64,000 bases of DNA from Oceanibium sediminis (lineage in GTDB: Bacteria; Pseudomonadota; Alphaproteobacteria; Rhodobacterales; Rhodobacteraceae): positions 62,001-126,000 of the forward strand of contig NZ_QGNX01000006.1 in NCBI RefSeq assembly GCF_003265325.1. Reading direction: 5' to 3'. The notes below the pieces were generated by a model. The model ran no database searches, was not told where the DNA came from, and saw only the letters and a list, made by a program, of their open reading frames with translations. This document shows, in pieces, positions 1 to 8,784 of the stretch. Positions within the stretch are counted from its first letter, which is position 1; the number at the start of each line of letters is the position of its first letter. The translations under genes and the position numbers were made by a program.

Positions 1-3000
1 GGCGCCAGGACGGCGCTGAGAACCGTGCCCTCCTCGGTTTCCCCACGGCTGAGCGGCACCGGCTCGCCCGCCGTATCCTCGATCTGGACCGCGACCTCAA
101 GCGGGACGGAGGGGTAGGTCAGCGTCAGCACCTGGGGCGGCCCGTCGGGGACGGCGACGCTCCACCAATCCTCGTTCCGCTCCAGCAGGACCGAGGATTC
201 GACGGTGGTGCCAAGCCGGTAGGGCACCGCCCGATCGCGGCTTTCCCCGCCGGCGGGCGCAACGGGCTGGGGCGGGGTGATCTTCGTCACCGCCTCATAG
301 GCCCCGCGCGGGCTGTCATCCTCCCACAGGGCGATGGCGCTCTGGCCCGGCTCCTCGTAGACCTCGATCGCGTCGGGGCCGCGCTGGTCGCCCTCGATCG
401 GGACGGTGACGCGCAGGTAGCGCACCCAGAGCGGATCGGGCAGGTCGATCGCCCCTGCCCCGCCGCTGCCGACGGGCGGCGCGGGCAAGGTGCCGATGGG
501 CTGCCACGGCCCCGCGGGGCTGGTCAGGGAGTATTCGACCGTAGCGCCTTCGGGGCGGGCCGCATCATCCTCATGACCCACCCAGCGAATCCGGTTGATC
601 AGCGCCGCGCGGTTCTGGTGAAACCCGACAAGGATCACATGCGGCGCGCCGCGCGCGGTCCAGCCGCGGTTGCGTTCGTCGATTTGCAGGACATCAACGT
701 TCCACGCCCCGGAAACCACGGGCTGGGCGTCGATCACATGCCCGCCCAGCGCGGGGGAGGCGATGTTGATGTCGCCAAGCCCCTCCGGGTGCTGGCCGGG
801 CACCGCGATTGCCTGCACCTCCTGCACGGTGACGCGAGAACAATCCTGCGCGCAACGCGGGAAGGACACGCGCAGGTGGGCGGCGCGCTTGGGCGTGTCG
901 AAGGGCAGGTACTGGGGCCAGTGGATCGCGGCCAGCGGCGCGCTCAGTGCGGAGGTCCAACTTTGCCCGTCGTCCGAGGTTTCGACCGTCATCTCGGACG
1001 GCCAGGTGTCGCGGGTGTTCGTGCTGCGCAACTGCACCATGACGCCGGCCAGTTCCGCCGGAGCGGCAAGCGCGAAGTCCATCGTCTTGCCGGTCACCTT
1101 CGCCCCCGCGTGGGGCGCAATCCCGTCGTGCAAGCGGGCGTGGTCCTGTATCTCCTTCTCGGACAGCGCTTTTCCGTCCACGGCCACCAGCCGCGCGCCA
1201 AGGCCCGCGTGCAGCAGGTTCAAACCGCCGCGCATACCCTCGGGGGCATCCCAAAACACCATCGGCGCGACAGGCGCGGCCAGCGGATCGACAGGCAGCG
1301 CCAGAAGCCCGCCCGCCGTGCCGGTATCGTTCCCGGCGCGCAGCACCAGCGAGGGGGCCGCGACCGGGCTTTGCCAGGGCGGCACCTCGGCGGTGATCGC
1401 GACCTCGGGACGCGCGCCGGGGGCCAGGGAAAGCACCTGGGGGCTGACCTCGGCGCGCCAACCGGCGTTGGTCGGCTCGGCCGCCAGGGTCAGCTCAAGC
1501 GGCGTTTCCCCGTCATTGGCGAGCGTGGCGCGCAGGTCGAGCATCTGGCCGCTCTGCGCATAGGCCGCCAGCACCGGCGGCGTCGCGAAAGTGACGGAGA
1601 CCGGCAAGTCCCGATCCGGCTGTTCCGGCGGCGGGGCAAGCGCCAACAGCGCATCGCGCGCCGCGCCGGGAACGCCGCTTTCCGGCCCCGGCTCCAGCGG
1701 GGCAAGTGGCCCCATGTCGGCGGGGCGCGGCAGGTCGTCCAGACCGTAGAGGTGGCAGCTGAGCGTTGCGGGAAGTGACTCGAACCGGTTGCCGCGAAGT
1801 TGCAGCTGGGCATCCTGCCCGGCGCGCAGAACGGTGAGGTCACCGAGCAGCGCGCGCAACACGCTCACGTTGCGCAGCCGCCAGACATCGGCATCCGCCC
1901 CGACCGGCGCGCCGCCCTCGTCCCGGCAGGCAAAGGCCGCCGACTGTCCGGGCGCAAGATCGAGCGGGATGTCGTACCTTTCCGCCGCTTCGTTTACGGT
2001 CAGGCGCAGGGCGGACCCGGGGGAAAGCCCCTCGGCGCTGCCGGATTCGGGCAGGTCCAGCGCCCCCGGCGCGAAGCGCTGGGCGCAGCTGTAGTCGAAG
2101 GGCGTTGTCTGCCCCGCAAGGGACAGCTGGACTCCCCCGCCGAGCGGGTCGTCCGCGGGGTAGTCGACGATCAGCAAGCCGTTGTTCGGATTGTCCAGCC
2201 GCTCGCCGTCCGAAAAGCGGAAGGCGCGCCAGGAAAAGCCCATGTTTTCCGGTGCGTCGCACGCGATCAGCAGCGATCCGGCCCCCTCCGGCAAGCGGGC
2301 GAGCGCGTGATCCGCGCCATCGAACGCGCCAAGCCCGCCCGAGAGATCGCCGTCCAGCGGGAAAGGCAGCGTATCGGCGGGATGATCGTTCGCCTCGCCA
2401 TCGGCAGCGCTGACCGCACGCTCGAGCGCGACGCGGTAGGTGCCGCGCGTGATCGAATGACCGCTGCGCAAGCGCAACTGCCACTCCCCCGCTGGCAGGG
2501 TCGCGCGGTACGTGTAAGGGGCGTCGCCCGGCTGAAACGCGCGGTCATTGCCCCATTGCGCGCCTTCAAGGAACAGGCGGGCGCTCATCGGCCCGTCATC
2601 GGCGGGGGCTACGCTGAGCGCGACGGTGCTTTCCCGGTCGAGGTGGAACAGGACGTAATCCATGTCCGACGCATCGCCGAAGGTGCCCTCGATCTGCGCG
2701 CCGAACGCCAGCCGGCGGCCGGTGGCCGGGGCGTCGTTCGGCTCCCCCTCGTATCCCTGGTCCGCCGCGCCGAGATCGAGCAGCCGCAGGGCATAGGGCC
2801 CGTCGCCGCGCAGCTCGACCACGTAGTCGCCGGGGGTCAGGCGCAACGCGTCCATCGTGGCGCGCGGGCCTGCCGCGTCGGCGCGGCGGATTTCCCCGCC
2901 CTGCCCGTTCAGGCGCATCTGCTCGACCCCCACGGCGATCAGCCGCCACAGGCGTTCTGCGCTGTCATCGGGGATCGAAAAGCGGATATGGTCGTTGTCG

Positions 3001-4205
3001 TCGGGTCGCAACGCGCCGCGCACGGCCCAGGTTTCGGGCAGTGGCATCGCGGCAATCGGGGTGTTGTTCGGCTCCCGCTCCTGCCCGGTTGGGGCGGGCG
3101 ACGCCTGCTTCAGGGTGAGGGTATAGCCGGTCGCCTGTTCGTCGGTATCAACCCGCGCAAGCTGAAGCCGGTAGGTCCCCGCGCCGAGGTGCATGGTCTG
3201 CGGGCCGATGGCCCCGCCCTCGGACTCGCGCTGCCAGAGCGCCTCGGGGTAGTTGTCTTCGTTGAACTTCGCGAGCGACAGGGAATAGCGGGGCCAGCGC
3301 ATATCGGCCAGGACCGAAAGGTCCAGCGCCGCATCCTCGGCGATCGTGAAGTCGATGGTGTCCTTGTCCCCCGCCAGAAGCGTGCCCTGGAAGGGCGTTC
3401 CCAGGCTCAGCGTGTTGGGCAGGTCGTCGGGCGTTTCCCGCTCGGCCCCGCGCGGCGTCGCCTTTGCGATGCTGACCAGCGCCAGCGGGGGCGGCACGCC
3501 GTCGGCTGTCCGCACGGAAAGGGCAAGCTGCCCGGGGTCTTCAAGGCTCAGCGGGGTCAGCCCGTTGCGGAGCACGGACTGGCGGCCGATTGCCGCCTGC
3601 CCCTCGGTCCCCGGGGGGAAGGTGACGCGAATGTCCAGCGGGTCGCGGGACGCGGGCAAGGTCAGGCTCAGCTTCGGGTCGGGCTGGAAAAGGTAGCTGC
3701 CCGGCGAAAGCGCCGCCCCCTCCTGCGGGGCGGGCTGCGCTGCGCCAAGGGGCGTGTCCAGATCGAAGCTCAGCGAGACAGGCGTCAGGCTGCTGGCCGC
3801 GAGAAGCACGGGCCGCCCGGCGGCCAGCAGGATCGAGTCCAGCGCGGCGGGGCGCAGGCTGCTGCCGTGATAGGCCGCCACCGCGGGCCGCGTGTCGCCA
3901 TCGGGCAGGCCCTCGGCGTTGGGAAAGGTGAACAGCGTCAGCGCGCCCGGGCCGGAGAGCGCGATGTCGTAGAGCCCGTTTTCCGGCACGTCGAGCCAGA
4001 AGAACGCGGTCTGCGCCGGTGTGGCGATCTCGACCGGGGTCGCGCCGCTTTGCAGGCCTGGCTCGTCGCGCAGCGCGGGGCCCGCATCGCGCACCGCGTT
4101 GAACAGCGTGTTGGACTGGGCGGCAACCGGGGCCACGGCGACGGGCAGCGGCGCAAGCGCAAGCGCGGGCAAAAGGGCCCGGCGGACAAGGGAAGCGAAG
4201 GTCAT
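1..4205 (-). CDS. Large secreted multidomain protein with PPC-like and F5/8C-like domains (C-terminus outside window)
   Basis: The frame stays open from the ATG at 4205 to the window edge (1,401 codons), so the C-terminus is missing. Residues 1 to about 32 form a Sec signal peptide (Arg pair, long Ala/Leu/Val core, small residues before cleavage near VAAQ). Three E-P-N-D type boundaries (EREPNNTP at 376, EGEPNDAP at 486, DGEANDHP at 602) each precede about 100 beta-rich residues ending in Tyr-x-Leu patterns, which resembles prepeptidase C-terminal (PPC) beta-sandwiches. Two later stretches (about 1040-1110 and 1190-1270) look like F5/8 type C (discoidin) folds, with paired W/Y and 'LRV' strands. 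No catalytic motif is visible. Its start overlaps the stop of the upstream gene by four bases (ATGA), implying coupled translation. The likely site is periplasm or cell surface, with a binding or adhesive role; that is inference. Confidence 0.75.
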   Translation of the reverse strand, partial: MTFASLVRRALLPALALAPLPVAVAPVAAQSNTLFNAVRDAGPALRDEPGLQSGATPVEIATPAQTAFFWLDVPENGLYDIALSGPGALTLFTFPNAEGLPDGDTRPAVAAYHGSSLRPAALDSILLAAGRPVLLAASSLTPVSLSFDLDTPLGAAQPAPQEGAALSPGSYLFQPDPKLSLTLPASRDPLDIRVTFPPGTEGQAAIGRQSVLRNGLTPLSLEDPGQLALSVRTADGVPPPLALVSIAKATPRGAERETPDDLPNTLSLGTPFQGTLLAGDKDTIDFTIAEDAALDLSVLADMRWPRYSLSLAKFNEDNYPEALWQRESEGGAIGPQTMHLGAGTYRLQLARVDTDEQATGYTLTLKQASPAPTGQEREPNNTPIAAMPLPETWAVRGALRPDDNDHIRFSIPDDSAERLWRLIAVGVEQMRLNGQGGEIRRADAAGPRATMDALRLTPGDYVVELRGDGPYALRLLDLGAADQGYEGEPNDAPATGRRLAFGAQIEGTFGDASDMDYVLFHLDRESTVALSVAPADDGPMSARLFLEGAQWGNDRAFQPGDAPYTYRATLPAGEWQLRLRSGHSITRGTYRVALERAVSAADGEANDHPADTLPFPLDGDLSGGLGAFDGADHALARLPEGAGSLLIACDAPENMGFSWRAFRFSDGERLDNPNNGLLIVDYPADDPLGGGVQLSLAGQTTPFDYSCAQRFAPGALDLPESGSAEGLSPGSALRLTVNEAAERYDIPLDLAPGQSAAFACRDEGGAPVGADADVWRLRNVSVLRALLGDLTVLRAGQDAQLQLRGNRFESLPATLSCHLYGLDDLPRPADMGPLAPLEPGPESGVPGAARDALLALAPPPEQPDRDLPVSVTFATPPVLAAYAQSGQMLDLRATLANDGETPLELTLAAEPTNAGWRAEVSPQVLSLAPGARPEVAITAEVPPWQSPVAAPSLVLRAGNDTGTAGGLLALPVDPLAAPVAPMVFWDAPEGMRGGLNLLHAGLGARLVAVDGKALSEKEIQDHARLHDGIAPHAGAKVTGKTMDFALAAPAELAGVMVQLRSTNTRDTWPSEMTVETSDDGQSWTSALSAPLAAIHWPQYLPFDTPKRAAHLRVSFPRCAQDCSRVTVQEVQAIAVPGQHPEGLGDINIASPALGGHVIDAQPVVSGAWNVDVLQIDERNRGWTARGAPHVILVGFHQNRAALINRIRWVGHEDDAARPEGATVEYSLTSPAGPWQPIGTLPAPPVGSGGAGAIDLPDPLWVRYLRVTVPIEGDQRGPDAIEVYEEPGQSAIALWEDDSPRGAYEAVTKITPPQPVAPAGGESRDRAVPYRLGTTVESSVLLERNEDWWSVAVPDGPPQVLTLTYPSVPLEVAVQIEDTAGEPVPLSRGETEEGTVLSAVLA

Positions 4206-6538
4206 GAGCACACTCCGTTAAACGGGCTCCAGCCCGAGGCGGAGGTTCCCACGCCCACGGACATGCCGATCAATCCGGCGGTATAGGCATCGGCCAAGAA
4301 GATCGCCTCGATCCCCTTGCCCGCGCCGTAAAGCAGCCCGTAGCCGAGCAGGCCCCAGGCCAGGTTGGTTCCGACGCAACAGCCGTATCCGCCCCCGCCC
4401 GCCGTGCAGCTTGCGGTGCCGACGCCCACGAAGGTGCCTGTGATGATCGCATCGACCAGCGACAGGTATTCCGCCGCCTCGCCGCCACGGCCAAGCCCGT
4501 CCACACCGATCACGGCACCGCTCTGGGGATCGATGCGCCACCAGGCGGCGGCGCCTTCGTCCGCCGCCGCAAGCGCCAGGATCGCGCCGCCGGACAGGTC
4601 CGCCTCGGCCCCGGCGCGGGTGCCGGGGGGCAGGCCCTGGGGCAGGTCCTGCGCGCGGGTCACCGGCGTCAGGCTTTGCGCGGCGGACAACACGGCCCAG
4701 GCGCTTTCGCTCGGGGTGCGCGCCCCGCCCGCGCCGGGCAGGATGGCGCTGGCCAGTTCGTATTCCATCAGCGTTTCCGCCACGCCTGCGCGCAGGGCCG
4801 CCGCCGTATCGGGCGCGCCGTTGGCACCGAGCACGCGCCGACCCGTGGTCAGGATGTCGATCCCCGCCGCCTGCCGCAGCCCGCCGCCCAGCGCGGCGCT
4901 GGTCTGGCGCAGGATCATCAGCCCCGGCGTGGCGCGATAGACCACCGCCCCCGGCCCCGCCCCCTGCGAGGCGGCGCGATCCAGCAGGTGGGTCGAGAGC
5001 AGACGCTGCACCGGGTTCTCGGCCGGGAACGCGTAGAGCGCCCCGCCCTCGGCCACGGCGCGCATGTCTTGGCGCAGCCCAAGGGCGCGGTCGGCCTGCG
5101 CGGTGACCAGTTGCACGGCGCTGATATCCCCCACCGCCGGAAGCAGTGTCCAGCGCCCGAGCACCGCGGTTTCCGTCGGCTGAGCCCCGGGTGCCGCGGT
5201 GATCCGCCCCTCGGCGCGCCCGTCGGGGCCCACGCGATCGACGATGTGACGCTCCCACGTGGTGCGCGTTCCGCCGCCCGGCGGGGTGTAGGCCACCTTC
5301 AGGACGATGCCCAACACCTCCTGCACGGGGGAGTTCGGGGGCAGCTCGGCGTCCTCGGCCCGACCGCCCTGCATCGCCGCCAGAAGGTCCGTCGTTTCCG
5401 CCAGTTGCGAGCCGACCTCCGCCACCAGGTCCGCCATCGCGCCACCGGCCAGAACGTCCTGCGCGGGGATGACCTGGCCACGGGCGGTGAAGGCCCGCGC
5501 GCCCGGCGGCAGCACGCCGTTGACCAGCGGGAAGAAGAAGCGGCTGTCCGGCCCGGCGGTCAGGAGATCCGACTGCCCCTTCAGCGCCGCGTCGGGCAGG
5601 ATGCTGATCACCGGGGCGGGAAGGGCCGCGGAATCGGTGGTGAAGCGCCCGGTATCGAACAGGGGAATGCTGCGTGTATCGACGCCTTCGCGCACCTTCA
5701 GTTCCGCGACGAAGGTCACGCTGTGCTTCATCTCTTCGGGAACCGGGACCGGGATGAACCCCTCGAGCGTGAGCGAGGTGTCCGCGGGCAGCAGGACGTG
5801 GCGATCCACCCAGTCATCCGCGCCGAACAGGCGCGACTGGACCCAGGCGTAGTCAGCCACCTCCGCCTGCAGGTGCGCGGCCAGCCCCTCTGCCCCCGGC
5901 AGGTCCGGGCCAAGGGCGGCGACGATACGCTCCGCCTCCTGCCCCACCTTCGGCGGCGCGGCGGGCACACCCCCTGCGGGATCGGCGATGAACCCGAGGA
6001 TTCCCGCCCCAAGCCCGAGGTTCCCCGACGCCCGTTCGATCACCGCCGCAGCATCTTGCGCCCCGGCGGGGTCGGCAAAGGTGGCAGCGGGCGCGACACG
6101 GCCAAGACGCGCGGTCAGCGCCGCGGCCTGTTCCGGGTTCAGCGTGGCGCGGGCGATCCGCGTCTCCAGCCCCGAATCGCCCAGAAGGCGGCTGAGCAGC
6201 AAGGCCGTGTCGAGGCTGTTGCCCGCCCCGGCCCGCAACGCCCCGTCCGCCCCGCGCAGCGAGCCGGTATAGGGGTGAAACCCGATCCGGTCGCGCACAA
6301 GCGCCACGATGTCGTCCGGTTCCATCAGGGCGGTCTGAAGCGACAGCGCATCCAGGTCGAACGCGCCCCGGTCCACCGCGGCAGTGAATTGCGCGACCCC
6401 GTCCATGTACGCCTCGTAGGCGGCAACACCTGGGGTCATCGCCGGATCCTGAGCCTGTGCTGGAACGCTCAACAGCCCGGAAACGGCGAAAAATACCAAC
6501 CCCTTGAGCAAGCGGGCACGGATCGAGTGACGGACCAT
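4202..6538 (-). CDS. Secreted transglutaminase-like protein
   Basis: A 778-residue protein. ATG 6538 is chosen because a GGAGGAAG ribosome site lies just upstream and the N-terminus then begins with a clean signal peptide (about 29 residues, cleavage after AQA). Residues 74-130 read like the helix of transglutaminase-fold proteins (hydrophobic 'ALLLSRLL..SGLETRIA'), but the position usually held by the catalytic Cys is Ser108 (NSLD, 107-110), so it may lack enzyme activity. The C-terminal 75 residues are Gly-rich and hydrophobic, with Cys in 'SCTA' and 'GCC' motifs and a terminal VCS. The stop overlaps the start of the giant secreted protein, so the two are probably made together and may act as a pair. 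The family assignment is tentative; no other domain was recognised. Confidence 0.7.
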   Translation of the reverse strand: MVRHSIRARLLKGLVFFAVSGLLSVPAQAQDPAMTPGVAAYEAYMDGVAQFTAAVDRGAFDLDALSLQTALMEPDDIVALVRDRIGFHPYTGSLRGADGALRAGAGNSLDTALLLSRLLGDSGLETRIARATLNPEQAAALTARLGRVAPAATFADPAGAQDAAAVIERASGNLGLGAGILGFIADPAGGVPAAPPKVGQEAERIVAALGPDLPGAEGLAAHLQAEVADYAWVQSRLFGADDWVDRHVLLPADTSLTLEGFIPVPVPEEMKHSVTFVAELKVREGVDTRSIPLFDTGRFTTDSAALPAPVISILPDAALKGQSDLLTAGPDSRFFFPLVNGVLPPGARAFTARGQVIPAQDVLAGGAMADLVAEVGSQLAETTDLLAAMQGGRAEDAELPPNSPVQEVLGIVLKVAYTPPGGGTRTTWERHIVDRVGPDGRAEGRITAAPGAQPTETAVLGRWTLLPAVGDISAVQLVTAQADRALGLRQDMRAVAEGGALYAFPAENPVQRLLSTHLLDRAASQGAGPGAVVYRATPGLMILRQTSAALGGGLRQAAGIDILTTGRRVLGANGAPDTAAALRAGVAETLMEYELASAILPGAGGARTPSESAWAVLSAAQSLTPVTRAQDLPQGLPPGTRAGAEADLSGGAILALAAADEGAAAWWRIDPQSGAVIGVDGLGRGGEAAEYLSLVDAIITGTFVGVGTASCTAGGGGYGCCVGTNLAWGLLGYGLLYGAGKGIEAIFLADAYTAGLIGMSVGVGTSASGWSPFNGVCS

Positions 6539-6619
6539 GACTTCCTCCGAACGTGGTTCGGGCGGAAGCCTAGCAGCGGGTTTCGCCCCGCCCAAGCCCC
6601 GGGCGTGAGAGTTGCCACG

Positions 6620-7276
6620 TCAGCCGGGAAAAAAGCGCTCCATCATGTCGGGCAGCTCATTGTAGTCCGAGAGCAGGGCCTCCGGCTCCAACGCGGCGAC
6701 GCCGTCGCCTTCGGGGCCGAAGGTGACGAGCACCGACACCACACCCGCGTTGCGCGCGGCATCGCGATCGGTATGCGTGTCCCCGATCAACGCGCTCTGC
6801 GCCGGGTCTCCGCCAAGGGCCGCGATGGTTTCCAGCAGGTGGCGCGGGTCGGGCTTCTTCACCGGCAGATGGCCCGCGCCGATCAGCGCACCGAAGCGGT
6901 CGCGCACGCCAAGGCGGGTCATCAGGTCCTCGGCCAGGTGATGGGGCTTGTTGGTGCAGATGCCCACCAGCCACCCGCGGGAGGCGAGCGTATCCACCGC
7001 CTGCATCGCGCCGTCGTAAAGGAAGGTCTGGTTGTCCATCCCTTCGGCGTAAACGTCGAGGAAGCGGTCGTAGGCGGCGTCCACCTCCGCCTCGGGCAGG
7101 GGCGTTCCGGCGCGCGTGTGGCCAAGGCGCAGCATCGCGCGCCCACCGGCGAAGGCGACCGCCCGGTCCGCCAGCGGGTCCAGCTGGGGCGTCGCGAAAC
7201 AGGCGTTCGCGGCGGCGATCAGGTCGGCGGAGGTGTCGGCAAGCGTGCCGTCCAGATCGAATATGACGCTGCGCAT
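6620..7276 (-). CDS. gph: HAD-family phosphoglycolate phosphatase-like hydrolase
   Basis: A 218-residue HAD hydrolase. HAD motif I FDLDGTLAD is at the very N-terminus, motif II is 'ICTNK' in the middle, the motif III Lys is in 'VKKPDP', and motif IV is 'GDTHTDRDAA'. Length and motifs fit phosphoglycolate phosphatase (2-phosphoglycolate to glycolate), a cytoplasmic repair/salvage enzyme; other small phosphoesters are possible substrates. ATG 7276 is preferred over upstream starts because it puts motif I at residues 5-11 and has GGGGAG upstream. It is divergent from glmU across 155 bp. Confidence 0.85.
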   Translation of the reverse strand: MRSVIFDLDGTLADTSADLIAAANACFATPQLDPLADRAVAFAGGRAMLRLGHTRAGTPLPEAEVDAAYDRFLDVYAEGMDNQTFLYDGAMQAVDTLASRGWLVGICTNKPHHLAEDLMTRLGVRDRFGALIGAGHLPVKKPDPRHLLETIAALGGDPAQSALIGDTHTDRDAARNAGVVSVLVTFGPEGDGVAALEPEALLSDYNELPDMMERFFPG

Positions 7277-7431
7277 GAAAAGCTCCCCTGGTGGTCCGGC
7301 GCGGTGTTGCGCGCCGGTGATGCCACAGTCCATGTCAGAGATGAAACAGTTTCTGACCAAGCCGCCTTGGCGTTGGCCCGCATAGCCTGCTACAGGGAAG
7401 CGAAATACCGATATCGGAAAGGTCGAGCACA

Positions 7432-8784
7432 ATGCAAAGCGCCGTCATCCTGCTTGCCGCAGGTCAGGGGACACGGATGCAATCCGACATGCCGAAGGTT
7501 CTGCACCCGCTGGCCGGCGCCCCCCTTATCCACCACGCGATGCGCAGCGCGCGCGCCGCGGGGATCGAGCGTACCGTCGTGGTCACCGGCCATGGCGCAT
7601 CCGCGGTCGAGGCGGCGGTCGCCGCCCTTGACGACTGTGCGCGCTGCGTCGTGCAGGAAGAACAGCTCGGCACCGGGCACGCGGTGGCCCAGGCGCGCGA
7701 CGCGCTGGCGGATCACCGGGGGGACGCCTTCGTCCTTTACGCGGATACGCCCTTCGTGCGCCCCGAAACGCTTGACGCCATGGCCCGCGCCCGCGCCGAC
7801 GGGCACGGCGTGGTCGTGCTGGGCTTCGAGGCGGCGGACCCCACCGGCTACGGGCGGCTGGTGACGGACGCGGACGGCGCACTACTGGAAATCGTCGAGC
7901 ACAAGGACGCGAGCGAGGCGCAGCGCAAGATCGGGTTGTGCAACTCCGGTGTGGTCTGCGCCGATGCCGGCACGCTGTTCGAACTGGTCTCCGCCGTGGG
8001 CAATGACAATGCCAAGGGCGAATACTACCTGACCGACATCGTCGCAATCGCCCGCACCCGCGGCCTGAGCGCCACGGTCGTGCGCTGTGACGAGGCCGAG
8101 ACGCTCGGCGTGAACTCACGCTCGGAACTGGCCGGTGCGGAGGCCGTGTTCCAGGCCCGCGCCCGAGCCGAGGCGCTTGAGAACGGCGTCACGCTGACCG
8201 CCCCGGACACGGTGTTTTTCGCACTCGACACGGTGATCGGGCGCGATGTCACCATCGCCCCCTATGTCACCTTCGGGCCGGACGTGACGGTGGAAAGCGG
8301 CGCGGAAATCCGCAGCTTCTGCCACCTGGAAGGCTGCCACATCTCGGAAGGCGCTCAGATCGGCCCCTATGCCCGCCTGCGCCCAGGGGCAGAGATCGGC
8401 GAAGGCGCGCGTATCGGCAACTTCGTCGAGGTGAAGAACGCCGACGTGCAGCGCGGCGCTAAGGTCAACCACCTGTCCTACGTCGGCGATGCCAGCGTTG
8501 GCGAGGGGGCCAACCTCGGGGCCGGAACCATCACCTGCAACTACGACGGCGTCTTCAAGCACCGCACCACCATCGGCGCAGGGGCCTTCGTCGGCTCCAA
8601 CAGCGCGCTGGTGGCCCCGGTCACGCTGGGCGACGGTGCCTATGTCGGCTCGGGCACGGTGGTGACATCGGACGTCCCGGGCGGTGACCTTGCCATCGGG
8701 CGGGCACGGCAAGTGAACAAGCCGGGGCTGGGCGCGAAACTGCGCGCGCGGCTGCTGGCGCTGAAAGCGAAGGGAACGCGCTGA
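7432..8784 (+). CDS. glmU: Bifunctional UDP-N-acetylglucosamine pyrophosphorylase / glucosamine-1-phosphate N-acetyltransferase
   Basis: A 450-residue protein of normal family length. The N-terminal nucleotidyltransferase domain opens with LLAAGQGTRM and the sugar-binding 'PKVLHPLAG'. From about residue 250 the sequence becomes hexapeptide repeats of a left-handed beta-helix, including 'VNHLSYVGDASVG' and 'GAGTITCNYDG', which carry the acetyltransferase site. It makes UDP-GlcNAc for peptidoglycan and LPS in two steps from glucosamine-1-phosphate. The stop overlaps the glmS start by one base (TGATG), so the two are co-translated and the pathway order is kept. Confidence 0.97.
   Translation: MQSAVILLAAGQGTRMQSDMPKVLHPLAGAPLIHHAMRSARAAGIERTVVVTGHGASAVEAAVAALDDCARCVVQEEQLGTGHAVAQARDALADHRGDAFVLYADTPFVRPETLDAMARARADGHGVVVLGFEAADPTGYGRLVTDADGALLEIVEHKDASEAQRKIGLCNSGVVCADAGTLFELVSAVGNDNAKGEYYLTDIVAIARTRGLSATVVRCDEAETLGVNSRSELAGAEAVFQARARAEALENGVTLTAPDTVFFALDTVIGRDVTIAPYVTFGPDVTVESGAEIRSFCHLEGCHISEGAQIGPYARLRPGAEIGEGARIGNFVEVKNADVQRGAKVNHLSYVGDASVGEGANLGAGTITCNYDGVFKHRTTIGAGAFVGSNSALVAPVTLGDGAYVGSGTVVTSDVPGGDLAIGRARQVNKPGLGAKLRARLLALKAKGTR

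Noticed and set aside
573-4286. Long plus-strand frames (401, 297 and 828 codons) over 0.6-4.3 kb
   Set aside because: They are antisense to the secreted giant gene, rich in Arg/Gly/His, with no ribosome site or recognisable domain. High GC commonly creates such shadow frames.
7408-7417. Palindrome CCGATATCGG before glmU
   Set aside because: It is short, overlaps the ribosome-site area and could easily occur by chance.
4676-7864. A 1,062-codon plus-strand frame
   Set aside because: It runs antisense through two well-supported minus genes and then out of frame through glmU; the protein is compositionally biased and has no domain.
8784-8784. A glmS ribozyme
   Set aside because: glmS starts inside the glmU stop, so there is no leader in which it could sit.
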